Of a stretch of DNA of 64,000 bases, positions 1 to 8,567 are shown in pieces; within the stretch, counting starts at the first letter, position 1; each line of letters starts with the position of its first letter. This stretch comes from Colwellia polaris. Lineage in GTDB: Bacteria; Pseudomonadota; Gammaproteobacteria; Enterobacterales; Alteromonadaceae. The notes below the pieces were generated by a model that was given only the letters and a program-made list of their open reading frames with translations, was not told where the DNA came from and searched no databases. The DNA lies in contig NZ_NBOE01000001.1 of the NCBI RefSeq assembly GCF_002104515.1, forward strand, positions 558,001 through 622,000, in the 5' to 3' direction. The position numbers and the translations under genes are program-made.

Positions 1-274
1 CTGGAATTGAAACATGCGTAGCACCAGTATCAAGCAAAAAGGTAACTTGCGAACCGTTAATCGTGCCATTAGTAATATAATGGCCTTGGCGGTTTTGTTG
101 CAAGGTAACCGCGGCTTTACCATTGGCTTGTAATAAAAGTTGCGGCGTTTCGTTTGGGTTATATTGCTGGTCTAACACATCTTGAAAAACAAACACTAAT
201 AATGCAATGCCGATAATCCAAGCTATCCAGACAAAGCTTTTGCCAAAATTTGTTGAAGTGTTACTTTTAGTCAT
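1..274 (-). CDS. Retropepsin-like aspartic protease, TIGR02281 type (C-terminus beyond the window)
   Basis: Read on the minus strand from the ATG at 272-274, the frame stays open to the window edge (91 codons). It begins MTKSNTSTNFGKSF, then has one membrane segment (about residues 13-28, WIAWIIGIALLVFVF), a periplasmic stretch, and the motif LLDTGATHVSIP near residue 80. DTGA is the catalytic Asp motif of clan AA aspartic proteases; a single N-terminal anchor followed by one retropepsin domain is typical of the TIGR02281 family of proteobacteria, whose substrate is not known to me. It is divergent from ampD. Only the N-terminal part can be judged; the catalytic Asp is present, the rest of the fold is outside the window. 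Confidence 0.75.
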   Translation of the reverse strand, partial: MTKSNTSTNFGKSFVWIAWIIGIALLVFVFQDVLDQQYNPNETPQLLLQANGKAAVTLQQNRQGHYITNGTINGSQVTFLLDTGATHVSIP

Positions 275-366
275 ATACGCCCAATAATTAGATTAATATA
301 TTTTCTTGTTCTGATGATAACTTTACTATGTAATAGTGCTTTGATAAACAAGGTGTGAAGTATTGT

Positions 367-957
367 ATGTCATTTCTGCAAAATAATGAGCAAAGTAGCC
401 CTGAACTGCGCATTAAGGCGGGTTGGTTAAATAGCGCTGAAATTCAGCGTTCTAGTCATTTTGAGCCTCGAGCTAAAAATGAAGCTATAAACCTGTTGGT
501 TGTGCATAATATTTCCCTACCTCCGGGGCAGTTTGGTGGTGGTCACATTACCAACTTTTTTCTCGGCAAGTTAGATCCCAACATTGATCCTTATTTTGAG
601 GATATATATAACATTCGTGTTTCTGCGCACTGCCTAATTAAACGTGATGGTCATATTGTTCAATATGTTTCGTTCAATGATAAAGCATGGCATGCGGGTG
701 TTTCAGTTTACCAAGGTCGAGAAAAATGTAATGACTTTTCTATTGGTATTGAGCTAGAAGGTACAGACGATATTCCTTATACTAAAGCACAATACCAACA
801 ACTCAGTAATTTAAGCCAATGTTTGATTACTACGTATCCGGCACTAAAAAATAATATTGTTGGACATAGCGACATAGCACCAGGTAGAAAAACAGATCCC
901 GGTGAAGCCTTTGATTGGCAACATTTTCAAACGTTACTAGATACAAAAAAGCTTTAA
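367..957 (+). CDS. ampD: AmpD, 1,6-anhydro-N-acetylmuramyl-L-alanine amidase
   Basis: Cytoplasmic zinc amidase that cleaves the stem peptide from anhydro-muropeptides during peptidoglycan recycling and so controls the inducer of AmpR-dependent beta-lactamase expression. The protein contains VVHNISLPPGQFGGG and VGHSDIAPGRKTDPG. Counting from the ATG at 367, His47, His167 and Asp177 match the three zinc ligands and Glu129 the catalytic Glu of Citrobacter AmpD, all with the same offset of 13. The extra N-terminal residues relative to that enzyme show no feature I recognise. An in-frame GTG lies at 355, but the purine-rich AAGGTG at 350-355 would serve as ribosome site for the ATG at 367, so I prefer the latter (196 residues). 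ampE follows after a repeat-filled gap. Confidence 0.93.
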   Translation: MSFLQNNEQSSPELRIKAGWLNSAEIQRSSHFEPRAKNEAINLLVVHNISLPPGQFGGGHITNFFLGKLDPNIDPYFEDIYNIRVSAHCLIKRDGHIVQYVSFNDKAWHAGVSVYQGREKCNDFSIGIELEGTDDIPYTKAQYQQLSNLSQCLITTYPALKNNIVGHSDIAPGRKTDPGEAFDWQHFQTLLDTKKL

Positions 958-964
958 GCTTTAA
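951..964 (+). repeat. 7-bp tandem duplication over the ampD stop codon
   Basis: GCTTTAA occurs twice in tandem (951-957 and 958-964); the first copy contains the ampD stop TAA at 955-957. Similar short duplications sit at the stop codons of metL and trpS in this window. Confidence 0.8.
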
Positions 965-966
965 GT

Positions 967-1086
967 TTTGAGCTATCAGTAAAAGATAAAGCTATAAGCT
1001 GTCAGTTACGATCTGTCAGTAAGAGATAGAGCTATAAGCTGTCAGTTTTGAGCTGTCAGTAAGAGATAGAGCTATAAGCTGTCAGT
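967..1086 (+). repeat. Three tandem 40-bp repeats between ampD and ampE
   Basis: Copies at 967-1006, 1007-1046 and 1047-1086 share the core AGCTATAAGCTGTCAGT near their 3' ends and CTGTCAGTAAGAGATAGAG or close variants in the middle. Copies 2 and 3 differ only in the first few bases. An inverted copy of the boundary sequence TAAGCTGTCAGTTTTRAG lies at 1156-1173 (17 of 18 bases agree with 1036-1053), so a transcript from ampD to ampE could fold a long hairpin. No coding potential is seen in the 272-bp gap. Confidence 0.85.
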
Positions 1087-1155
1087 AAAAGAATGAGGGA
1101 AAGCTATCGAAAAGAAATATCAGTGAGACAAATGATATTAGAGCGTTGGCAATAA

Positions 1156-1173
1156 CTTAAAACTGACAGCTTA
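1156..1173 (-). repeat. Inverted copy of the 40-bp repeat boundary
   Basis: CTTAAAACTGACAGCTTA is the reverse complement of TAAGCTGTCAGTTTTAAG, matching 1036-1053 at 17 of 18 positions. It can pair with any of the upstream repeat copies. Confidence 0.7.
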
Positions 1174-1229
1174 CAGCTAAATTCTTGCAGCTTCACTACA
1201 ATAACTTTAATACATATGGATAATTACAA

Positions 1230-2126
1230 ATGAGCTTAATTAGTTTATTAATTGCTTTAGCTGCCGAACGTTACTTATCTTCAAGTGCGTGGCAGTTTTC
1301 TACTTTATATCAGCGATATATGGCGCTAATTAAGCGCACAAAGTTACTTGCTGATTTTAAAAACTCTACACTGCAAAGTTATGCGGTTATTTTTATTCCA
1401 GTGATCGCTTGTTATTTTTTACTTGAGCAAATTGATAACGCCTTGCTCTATCTAATAGCTTCAACACTCATATTAATTGTTTGTTTTGGTTGTATGAAAA
1501 CCCGTGACGCTTATAAAAGTTATTTAGTTTCAGCGCTTAAAGGCGAGTTAACCAGTTGTGAGCTGCAGCAGCTGCAATTACAGCAAGATAAAAACATTGC
1601 CAGTATGGGCTTTGGTCAAACAATGGTTTGGTTAAATTATCGTTATTTTATCGCCGTTATGTTGTTTTTTGTATTATTTGGTCCGGCAGGCGCACTTTTT
1701 TATCGCTTACTTACCACGGTAAATGAATGTGCAAATGATCAAGAAACTAGTGAAGTTAATAAAGCAGATGAAAGCGTTGAAACTAACGAAAATGCGCAAG
1801 ATAACAAAAGCAGACAAGAAGTTTGCCAAAATAATCAGCAGTTATTGTTTTGGGTAGATTGGTTGCCAGTAAGGTTAGTTGCTTTTGGTTACATGTTTGT
1901 TGGCCACTTTTCTAAAGCTATGCCGGTATGGCTTGAAAACTTATTTGAATTTGAAAAGCCACCAAGCAAAGTCTTAATAGCTGTTGCGCAAATGTCTGAA
2001 GACTTTATGGTCGATGCCGGTGACTGCACCGCTGAGCCTTGCTTATTGGTTAAATTAGCCAAGCGTACCTTATTATTATTTTTAGTGATTATTGCTGTGC
2101 TTATATTAACAGGCATACTCTCGTAA
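1230..2126 (+). CDS. ampE: AmpE, inner-membrane protein of the ampDE operon
   Basis: The N-terminus MSLISLLIALAAERYLSSS and the position right after ampD identify AmpE; at 298 residues it is close to the E. coli protein (284). Hydrophobic segments are visible at about residues 50-67, 70-88, 137-159, 214-230 and 278-297. A polar, Glu/Asn/Lys-rich loop at about 165-200 separates two membrane blocks. AmpE is an integral inner-membrane protein proposed to sense or signal in beta-lactamase regulation and is related to the CobD/CbiB fold; its biochemical role is unsettled. The gap to ampD (272 bp) contains repeats, so the two genes may not be tightly coupled here. A terminator follows at 2231. Confidence 0.85.
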   Translation: MSLISLLIALAAERYLSSSAWQFSTLYQRYMALIKRTKLLADFKNSTLQSYAVIFIPVIACYFLLEQIDNALLYLIASTLILIVCFGCMKTRDAYKSYLVSALKGELTSCELQQLQLQQDKNIASMGFGQTMVWLNYRYFIAVMLFFVLFGPAGALFYRLLTTVNECANDQETSEVNKADESVETNENAQDNKSRQEVCQNNQQLLFWVDWLPVRLVAFGYMFVGHFSKAMPVWLENLFEFEKPPSKVLIAVAQMSEDFMVDAGDCTAEPCLLVKLAKRTLLLFLVIIAVLILTGILS

Positions 2127-2139
2127 GACCTGCTTATGT

Positions 2140-2170
2140 TTTTGGCTGATAGTTTTTGTATCAGCCAAAA
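2140..2170 (+). other. Perfect 11-bp inverted repeat after ampE
   Basis: TTTTGGCTGAT at 2140-2150 pairs with ATCAGCCAAAA at 2160-2170 around a 9-nt loop. No T-run follows on the plus strand, so it is a stable hairpin (RNA end protection or extragenic repeat) rather than a classical terminator by itself. Confidence 0.7.
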
Positions 2171-2230
2171 CTACTACCAACACCTATTCGTTTATACTTC
2201 CTAATTCAAAATACCTAGATTTATTTTAAC

Positions 2231-2275
2231 CTGAACGCTAGATAATGAGTGCTTATCCAGCGTTCAGTTTTTTTA
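2231..2275 (+). terminator. Intrinsic terminator of ampDE
   Basis: CTGAACGCT (2231-2239) pairs with AGCGTTCAG (2259-2267), with an inner GATAA/TTATC stem, followed directly by a run of seven T. A strong rho-independent terminator. Confidence 0.85.
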
Positions 2276-2378
2276 ATCATTAGATCACTCAGCGGCTATT
2301 GTTAGTGTTGGGTATGCTATCTCATGGTGTTATCCCAATCGAAATAAATAATCGATCATTTTAAGGCGGTTTACATCG

Positions 2379-2404
2379 TCAATAACTTATTACATTTGGT
2401 ATTA
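2379..2404 (+). repeat. 26-bp dispersed repeat, copy 1
   Basis: TCAATAACTTATTACATTTG followed by GTATTA. The exact reverse complement is found at 10086-10111, upstream of the DUF2065 gene. Both copies are extragenic. Confidence 0.8.
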
Positions 2405-2601
2405 ATGCAAAAGCACCGCAATAATAATTTTTCATAAAAACCTGAAAAATCAGTGTGTATATTTACTCATTGATTTCGTTATTTTTATTTTATTAGTTTT
2501 GCAGTTTATACCTACGGTTAATGACTTTTTTGATTGTTGATATATTATCCACTGTATTTACAACAGCGACTGTATTTGATACATTACATCTCAATTAATC
2601 T

Positions 2602-2618
2602 AATGGTAAGACCAATTT
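2602..2618 (+). promoter_or_regulatory. PdhR operator
   Basis: ATGGTAAGACCAATT matches the known PdhR box of E. coli (AATTGGTnnnACCAATT), with only the outer left arm imperfect. It lies 70-85 bp before the pdhR start, as expected for autoregulation of the pdhR-aceEF-lpd operon with pyruvate as the relieving ligand. Confidence 0.85.
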
Positions 2619-2685
2619 ACCATGTGATTTCGAAATTGAGTTAATGAATTTAGATACGTTTTATCTGAATAATTAAGGGTTATGA

Positions 2686-3468
2686 ATGTCGATTCCGACT
2701 ATTGAAAAACCGGTTAAGCAAGCAAAGCTGTCAGATATAATTCTGGCGCAGCTTGAGACAATGATCCTTGAAGGTAGCTTAAAACCGGGCCAAAAATTAC
2801 CAGCCGAGCGCGAACTAGCAAAACAGTTTGACGTTTCTCGACCTTCATTGCGCGAAGCCATTCAAAAGTTAGAAGCTAAAAGTTTAGTTACCCGTCGCCA
2901 AGGTGGCGGTACCTTTGTCAGCGAGAAAGTGTTAAGCGGGTTCTCTGATCCATTATTTGCCCTAATGGCAAACAATAAAGAATCGCAATTTGATTTATTA
3001 GAATTTCGTCATGGCATTGAAGGCATGTCAGCTTATTATGCAGCTATGCGAGGCACTCAAGCCGATTTTGATGAAATTCAACGCAAACATGACAATATAG
3101 GCACAGCGCAACTTGAAGATAGTTATCGCCTTGAAGCTGAAGCTGTGTTTGAGTTTTACATTGCAATATGTGGTGCCAGTCATAATGCGGTTATTTTACA
3201 TTTAGCTACCAGTATGGCGCCATTGTTGATTGATAACATTGAGAAAAATTTAACAACTTTAGCTAAGCGACCTGACGTGTTTAGCAGAATATCTGACTAC
3301 CGTACGCGTTTAATGAGTGCGATTGTTAGTGGTAAACCCCAAGCGGCTTGGGGAGCTAGCCATCGACATTTAGCGTTTATTGAAGAAGTGCTATTAAAAA
3401 TGTCGCAGGAAAATAGCCGCATGGAGCGGTCAATAAGAAGAATGAAAAGAGCAAGAATGGATACTTAA
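2686..3468 (+). CDS. pdhR: PdhR, GntR/FadR-family repressor of the pyruvate dehydrogenase operon
   Basis: 260 residues, near the E. coli length of 254. Residues about 15-80 form the GntR winged helix (LPAERELAKQFDVSRPSLRE, then VTRRQGGGTFVS in the wing). Residues about 100-245 fit the all-helical FCD effector domain that in PdhR binds pyruvate. The ATG at 2686 is used; an ATG four bases earlier is out of frame. It lies directly upstream of aceE, with a PdhR box in front of it, so it should repress itself and the downstream operon when pyruvate is low. The 153-bp gap to aceE is non-coding and may carry an aceE promoter. Confidence 0.95.
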   Translation: MSIPTIEKPVKQAKLSDIILAQLETMILEGSLKPGQKLPAERELAKQFDVSRPSLREAIQKLEAKSLVTRRQGGGTFVSEKVLSGFSDPLFALMANNKESQFDLLEFRHGIEGMSAYYAAMRGTQADFDEIQRKHDNIGTAQLEDSYRLEAEAVFEFYIAICGASHNAVILHLATSMAPLLIDNIEKNLTTLAKRPDVFSRISDYRTRLMSAIVSGKPQAAWGASHRHLAFIEEVLLKMSQENSRMERSIRRMKRARMDT

Positions 3469-3621
3469 TTAAAGATGAAAGTGGCTCAATATGCCCTGTA
3501 ATAATTTAAAAAAGTATTTAAGAGATAAGAAACAATACGAATTAAGGTTATCTGCTTAAAATCAGCTATCTTTAAACAATTAAATTTACTTAACAAATAA
3601 CAATATGGAGACTAAGTAATT

Positions 3622-6297
3622 ATGTCTGAGCTCCCAAATCAAGATATTGATTCAATGGAAACCCAAGAATGGTTGGAATCAATGGAGTCTGTGTTAGAAA
3701 ATGAAGGCCCTGAACGCGCTCATTTTTTACTTGAAAAGTTAATCGATAGAGCCCGTCGTAGCGGTACACATTTACCATTTGACGCCAAAACTGCTTATGT
3801 AAATACTATTCCACCAGGGTTAGAGCCGCATATGCCAGCTGACCAAACAATTGAAGCGCGTGTTCGTGCTGCTATTCGTTGGAATGCTTTAGTATTGGTT
3901 TTACGCGCTTCTAAAAAAGATTTAGAGCTTGGTGGTCACATTGGTAGTTTTGCCTCTTCTGCTATGTTGTACGATGTAGGTTTTAATCACTTCTTTAGAG
4001 CGGCGTCTGATAAAGACGGTGGCGATTTTATTTTCGCTCAAGGTCATATTTCTCCAGGTATTTATTCACGTGCTTTCTTAGAAGGGCGTTTAACTGAAGA
4101 CCAAATGAATAACTTCCGCCAAGAATGTGATGGTAAAGGTTTGTCTTCATACCCTCATCCACATTTAATGCCAGACTTTTGGCAGTTCCCAACGGTTTCA
4201 ATGGGTTTAGGTCCATTACAAGCTATTTACACTGCCCGTTTCCTTAAGTACTTAACTGATCGTGGTATTAAAGACTGCTCTGAGCAACGTGTTTACTGTT
4301 TCTTAGGTGATGGTGAAACTGATGAGCCAGAATCATTAGGTGCTATTGGTTTAGCAACACGTGAAGGTTTAGATAACTTAACATTTGTTATTAACTGTAA
4401 TTTACAGCGTTTAGATGGTCCTGTTCGTGGTAACGGTAAAATTATTCAAGAACTTGAAGGTACATTCCGTGGCGCAGGCTGGGAAGTCGTTAAAGTTATT
4501 TGGGGTTCTTACTGGGATGCACTTATTGCCCGTGACACCTCAGGTAAATTATTGCAACTAATGAGCGAAACTGTTGATGGTGAATACCAGAACTGTAAAG
4601 CTAAAGGTGGCAAATATACGCGCGAAAACTTCTTCAATAAGTACCCTGAAACAGCGGCACTAGTGGCTAATATGTCAGATGAAGATATTTATCGCTTAAA
4701 CCGTGGTGGCCATGATCCTGTTAAAGTTTACGCGGCATACAAACGCGCAATGGAAACAAAAGGTCGTCCAACCGTTATTTTAGCGAAAACCGTTAAAGGT
4801 TTTGGTTTAGGTGCATCAGGTGAAGCATTAAATATTGCACATAACGTTAAGAAAATGGACGTTGATTCACTTAAGCATTACCGTGACCGTTTTAACATTC
4901 CGGTAAGTGATAACGATATTGCTGACCTTCCTTTCTTCAAATTCCCAGAAGATAGCGAAGAATACAAATACATGAAAGCGCGTCGTGAAGCCTTAGGTGG
5001 TTCATTACCAGCACGCCGTGTACAAGCAGAAGAGTCGCTTGATATTCCAGCATTAAAAATATTTGATCCGATTTTAAAAGGCTCAGGTGAGCGTGAAGTA
5101 TCATCAACAATGACTTTTGTTCGTGTACTTAATAGCTTATTAAAAGACAAAAAAATCGGTAAGCGTATTGTGCCAATTATTCCTGACGAAGCACGTACGT
5201 TTGGTATGGAAGGTTTATTCCGCCAAGTAGGTATTTATGCTAGCGAAGGGCAAAAATACGTACCACAAGATGCTGACCAAGTTGCTTATTACCGTGAAGA
5301 CAAAAAAGGCCAGGTACTACAAGAAGGTATTAACGAATTAGGTGCTATGGCGTCTTGGGTTGCTTCTGGTACGTCTTACTCAACATGTAATGCCACGACA
5401 ATTCCATTCTACATTTACTACTCAATGTTTGGTTTCCAACGTGTTGGTGATTTAGCATGGGCTGCTGGCGATAGCCAAGCGCGTGGTTTCTTATTAGGTG
5501 CAACAGCCGGTAGAACAACACTAAATGGTGAAGGTTTGCAGCATCAAGATGGTCATTCACATGTACAAGCAGGTTTAATTCCTAACTGTGTTACTTATGA
5601 TCCAACTTACGGTTATGAAATTGCAGTTATCGTACGTGAAGGGTTACGTCGCATGTATGAAGAAAATGAAAATATATTCTTCTACTTAACGTTAATGAAT
5701 GAAAACTATCAACACCCGGCTATACCAGAAAACAAAACAATTGAAGATGAAATCATTAAAGGTATTTACCAACTTGAGCGCGTTGAAGCTAAAAAAGCGA
5801 AAGCGAATGTTCAATTAATGGGGTCAGGTACAATTTTACAAAAAGTACGTGAAGCAGCACAAATATTGTCAGCTGATTACGGTGTTTCAAGTGATGTATA
5901 TTCTGTTACTTCATTCAACGAATTGGCACGCGAAGGTCAAGAAGTAACACGTTGGAACATGCTACACCCTGAAAGCAAGCAAAAAACTGCTTATATTTCT
6001 AAGGTAATTACAGCTGATAATGGCCCAGCAATTGCGGCAACAGATTATGTTAAAAACTATTCTGACCAAGTACGTGCCTACATTGATACTGAGTATCGTG
6101 TATTAGGTACTGACGGTTTTGGTCGCAGTGATAGTCGCGATAATTTACGTCAACATTTCGAAGTAGACCAAAACTACATTGTTGTAGCTGCTCTTTTTGA
6201 ATTGGCAAATCGTGGTGATATTAAACGTACTGTCGTAAGTGAAGCAATTAAACGCTTTAACATTAATGCTGACAAACTTAATCCGCTTTACGCGTAA
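3622..6297 (+). CDS. aceE: AceE, pyruvate dehydrogenase E1 component (homodimeric type)
   Basis: Thiamine-diphosphate enzyme that decarboxylates pyruvate and reductively acetylates the lipoyl groups of AceF. 891 residues, the size of the E. coli enzyme (887). The ThDP motif starts at GDGETDEPE (about residue 230) and continues with NCNLQRLDGPV (about 258-268). The N-terminal E2-binding stretch SMETQEWLESMESVL is conserved. GGAG about 12 bases before the ATG is the ribosome site. aceF follows after 25 bp, so they are co-transcribed. This is the single-chain gammaproteobacterial E1, not the alpha/beta type. Confidence 0.97.
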   Translation: MSELPNQDIDSMETQEWLESMESVLENEGPERAHFLLEKLIDRARRSGTHLPFDAKTAYVNTIPPGLEPHMPADQTIEARVRAAIRWNALVLVLRASKKDLELGGHIGSFASSAMLYDVGFNHFFRAASDKDGGDFIFAQGHISPGIYSRAFLEGRLTEDQMNNFRQECDGKGLSSYPHPHLMPDFWQFPTVSMGLGPLQAIYTARFLKYLTDRGIKDCSEQRVYCFLGDGETDEPESLGAIGLATREGLDNLTFVINCNLQRLDGPVRGNGKIIQELEGTFRGAGWEVVKVIWGSYWDALIARDTSGKLLQLMSETVDGEYQNCKAKGGKYTRENFFNKYPETAALVANMSDEDIYRLNRGGHDPVKVYAAYKRAMETKGRPTVILAKTVKGFGLGASGEALNIAHNVKKMDVDSLKHYRDRFNIPVSDNDIADLPFFKFPEDSEEYKYMKARREALGGSLPARRVQAEESLDIPALKIFDPILKGSGEREVSSTMTFVRVLNSLLKDKKIGKRIVPIIPDEARTFGMEGLFRQVGIYASEGQKYVPQDADQVAYYREDKKGQVLQEGINELGAMASWVASGTSYSTCNATTIPFYIYYSMFGFQRVGDLAWAAGDSQARGFLLGATAGRTTLNGEGLQHQDGHSHVQAGLIPNCVTYDPTYGYEIAVIVREGLRRMYEENENIFFYLTLMNENYQHPAIPENKTIEDEIIKGIYQLERVEAKKAKANVQLMGSGTILQKVREAAQILSADYGVSSDVYSVTSFNELAREGQEVTRWNMLHPESKQKTAYISKVITADNGPAIAATDYVKNYSDQVRAYIDTEYRVLGTDGFGRSDSRDNLRQHFEVDQNYIVVAALFELANRGDIKRTVVSEAIKRFNINADKLNPLYA

Positions 6298-6322
6298 TTA
6301 AGTCGAGATAAGGAATTAAGAA

Positions 6323-8305
6323 ATGTCTGATATTGAAAAAATTCTAGTCCCAGATGTCGGTGGCGATGAAGTAGAAGTTATCGAAATATGCTTTGCAGTT
6401 GGTGATAGTTTAGAAGCCGACGAAGGTATTATTACTGTTGAAACAGATAAAGCCTCAATGGATATTCCTGCACCATTTGCAGGTGAACTTGTGGCGCTTT
6501 CTGTGAAAGTTGGTGACAAAATTAAAGAAGGCGATGTTATTGCTGAAATGAAAGGGGCTGCAACAAGCAGTGCCGATGAAGCACCAAAAGAAGCAGAGCC
6601 AGAGCAAAAATCTGAACCAAAAGCAGAACAAGCTGAAGCGCCTGCTGAAGAAAAAGCACCGGCAGCTGCAACAAGTAGTGAAGTTATCGAAATTGCGGTA
6701 CCTGATATTGGTGAAGATGGCGAAGTTGACGTAATTGAAGTGCTAGTGGCTGCTGGCGATGTAATTGAAGCTGAAGATGGCTTGATTACACTAGAAACTG
6801 ATAAAGCCACTATGGACGTGCCTTCACCGCACGCCGGAACGGTAAAAGAAGTTTTCATTAGTACCGGTGATAAAGTTAAGCAAGGCTCAATTGTTATTAA
6901 GCTTGAAACTTCATCAGGTGCGCCTGCTGAAACAAGCTCAACGGCAGAAGCTCCAGCAGAAACACCAGCTCCTGCTGCTGAAAAATCAGCGCCTGCTGCT
7001 AGCAGTGAAGTTATCGATATTGCTGTTCCAGATATTGGTGAAGAGGGTGAAGTTGATGTCATCGACGTACTCGTTGCTGTTGGTGATGTAATTGAGGCGG
7101 AAGACGGTTTAATTACTTTAGAAACCGACAAAGCAACAATGGATGTACCTTCGTCACATGCTGGCACGGTAAAAGAAGTGTTGATCAGCACGGGTGATAA
7201 AGTTAAACAGGGCTCTATTGTTATTAAGCTTGAAACTTCGTCGGGCGCACCTGCACAAGAAGCTCAAGCAGCTCCTGCTCCAGCGGCTAAAACAGCCACG
7301 GTTGCAACGCCAGCACCTTCAGCTAAAAAAGCAGCGCCTGTACCGCACCACCCACAAATGGGCTTAACTAATGCGAGTGCTATTTACACATCACCTTCTA
7401 TTCGTCGGTTGGCGCGTGAGTTTGGTGTTGATTTAACTTTAGTTAAAGGTTCTGGACGTAAAGGCCGTATTTTAAAAGAAGATGTTCAGTCATATGTTAA
7501 ATATGAATTGTCACGTCCGAAAGCTAATGCAGGTAGTTCAGTAGCGTCAGGTGAAGGTGGTTTACAAGTTGTTAGTGCTAAGCAAATCGATTTCTCTAAG
7601 TTTGGTGAAATTGAAACAAAAGCATTAACCCGTATTCAGAAAATATCGGGACCATTTTTACATCGTAACTGGGTAACTATTCCACATGTTACGCAGTTTG
7701 ATGAAGCGGATATTACGAATGTTGAAGCCTTTCGCAAAGAGCAAAATGTTATTTGTGAAAAGCAAAAGCTTGGCTTTAAAATTACCCCTCTTGTGTTTAT
7801 TTTAAAAGCCGCAGCAGATGCCTTGCGCACCTTCCCTGTGTTTAACTCTAGCTTGAGTGAAGACGGTGAAAGCTTAATTCTTAAAAAGTATATTCACATT
7901 GGTGTTGCTGTTGATACACCGAATGGTTTAGTTGTGCCAGTAGTACGTGATGTTGATCAAAAAGGTATTCACCAGTTATCACGTGAATTACTTGAGATCA
8001 GTGTTAAAGCACGAGATGGCAAGCTAAAAGCAAGTGACATGCAAGGCGGTTGTTTTACTATTTCAAGCCTTGGTGGTATTGGCGGTACGGCATTTACGCC
8101 GATTGTTAATGCACCTGAAGTAGCTATTTTAGGTGTTTCTAAATCAGAAATGAAACCTAAGTGGAATGGTAAAGACTTTGAGCCTAAGCTAATGTTGCCA
8201 TTATCTATGTCTTACGACCATCGTGTAATTGACGGTGCGCTAGCGGCACGCTTTACTGTGCACCTAGCAGGCGTTATGAGTGATATAAGAAAATTAATTT
8301 TATAG
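6323..8305 (+). CDS. aceF: AceF, dihydrolipoyl acetyltransferase (PDH E2) with three lipoyl domains
   Basis: Core of the pyruvate dehydrogenase complex; transfers acetyl from lipoyl-lysine to CoA. Three lipoyl domains carry the lysine in ETDKASMD (Lys43), ETDKATMD (Lys161) and ETDKATMD (Lys270), separated by Ala/Pro/Glu-rich swinging linkers. The peripheral subunit-binding domain is at about residues 355-392 (SPSIRRLAREFGVDL). The catalytic domain ends with SYDHRVIDGALA, giving His633 and the Asp637-Gly of the HxxxDG motif. 660 residues, as in E. coli (630). Lipoyl domains 2 and 3 are almost identical in protein but differ at many third codon positions, so they are an old duplication kept alike by selection or occasional conversion. 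Confidence 0.96.
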   Translation: MSDIEKILVPDVGGDEVEVIEICFAVGDSLEADEGIITVETDKASMDIPAPFAGELVALSVKVGDKIKEGDVIAEMKGAATSSADEAPKEAEPEQKSEPKAEQAEAPAEEKAPAAATSSEVIEIAVPDIGEDGEVDVIEVLVAAGDVIEAEDGLITLETDKATMDVPSPHAGTVKEVFISTGDKVKQGSIVIKLETSSGAPAETSSTAEAPAETPAPAAEKSAPAASSEVIDIAVPDIGEEGEVDVIDVLVAVGDVIEAEDGLITLETDKATMDVPSSHAGTVKEVLISTGDKVKQGSIVIKLETSSGAPAQEAQAAPAPAAKTATVATPAPSAKKAAPVPHHPQMGLTNASAIYTSPSIRRLAREFGVDLTLVKGSGRKGRILKEDVQSYVKYELSRPKANAGSSVASGEGGLQVVSAKQIDFSKFGEIETKALTRIQKISGPFLHRNWVTIPHVTQFDEADITNVEAFRKEQNVICEKQKLGFKITPLVFILKAAADALRTFPVFNSSLSEDGESLILKKYIHIGVAVDTPNGLVVPVVRDVDQKGIHQLSRELLEISVKARDGKLKASDMQGGCFTISSLGGIGGTAFTPIVNAPEVAILGVSKSEMKPKWNGKDFEPKLMLPLSMSYDHRVIDGALAARFTVHLAGVMSDIRKLIL

Positions 8306-8333
8306 TGCTGCTATACAGCATTTAAAATTAGGC

Positions 8334-8407
8334 ATTGATATGAAACAATAAGTTGGCAGAATGAAATAACCGTTGAATTATTTCATTTTTGCCAACGTTT
8401 CATCAAT
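8334..8407 (+). other. Long imperfect hairpin between aceF and lpdA
   Basis: Nested arms pair in order: ATTGATATGAAAC (8334-8346) with GTTTCATCAAT (8397-8407), GTTGGCA (8352-8358) with TGCCAAC (8390-8396), and AATGAAATAA with TTATTTCATT around a CCGTTGAA loop. No T-run follows. It could be a processing or partial-termination structure that sets the ratio of E1/E2 to E3, or a fossil palindromic repeat. Confidence 0.7.
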
Positions 8408-8567
8408 AATTGCGGATTAAAGATAGCGATCCTTGTACGCTTTAAGTAAAATTGCGGCAAGTAAATATCGAAAGTGCTAAAAATATTAATTGTTTACACC
8501 TTTAATAAACGTTTGGCAAATACAAGCTGGCATAACCAGCACTTAACACATTAATTTTGAGGTTAGC

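Larger units (their letters stand above)
2276..2685. other. pdhR leader region, non-coding
   Basis: About 400 bp between the ampE terminator and pdhR. It holds the 26-bp dispersed repeat, an AT-rich stretch likely to contain the pdhR promoter, and the PdhR operator at 2602-2618. I see no reading frame here that looks like a gene. Confidence 0.6.

Noticed and set aside
355-366. GTG start for ampD at 355
   Set aside because: The ATG at 367 is better placed after AAGGTG; the extra four residues have no family support.
6316-7191. 291-codon minus-strand reading frame rich in Ser/Thr/Ala
   Set aside because: Antisense to aceF; its length comes from the repetitive Ala/Pro/Glu linkers and lipoyl repeats. 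No ribosome site or family features.
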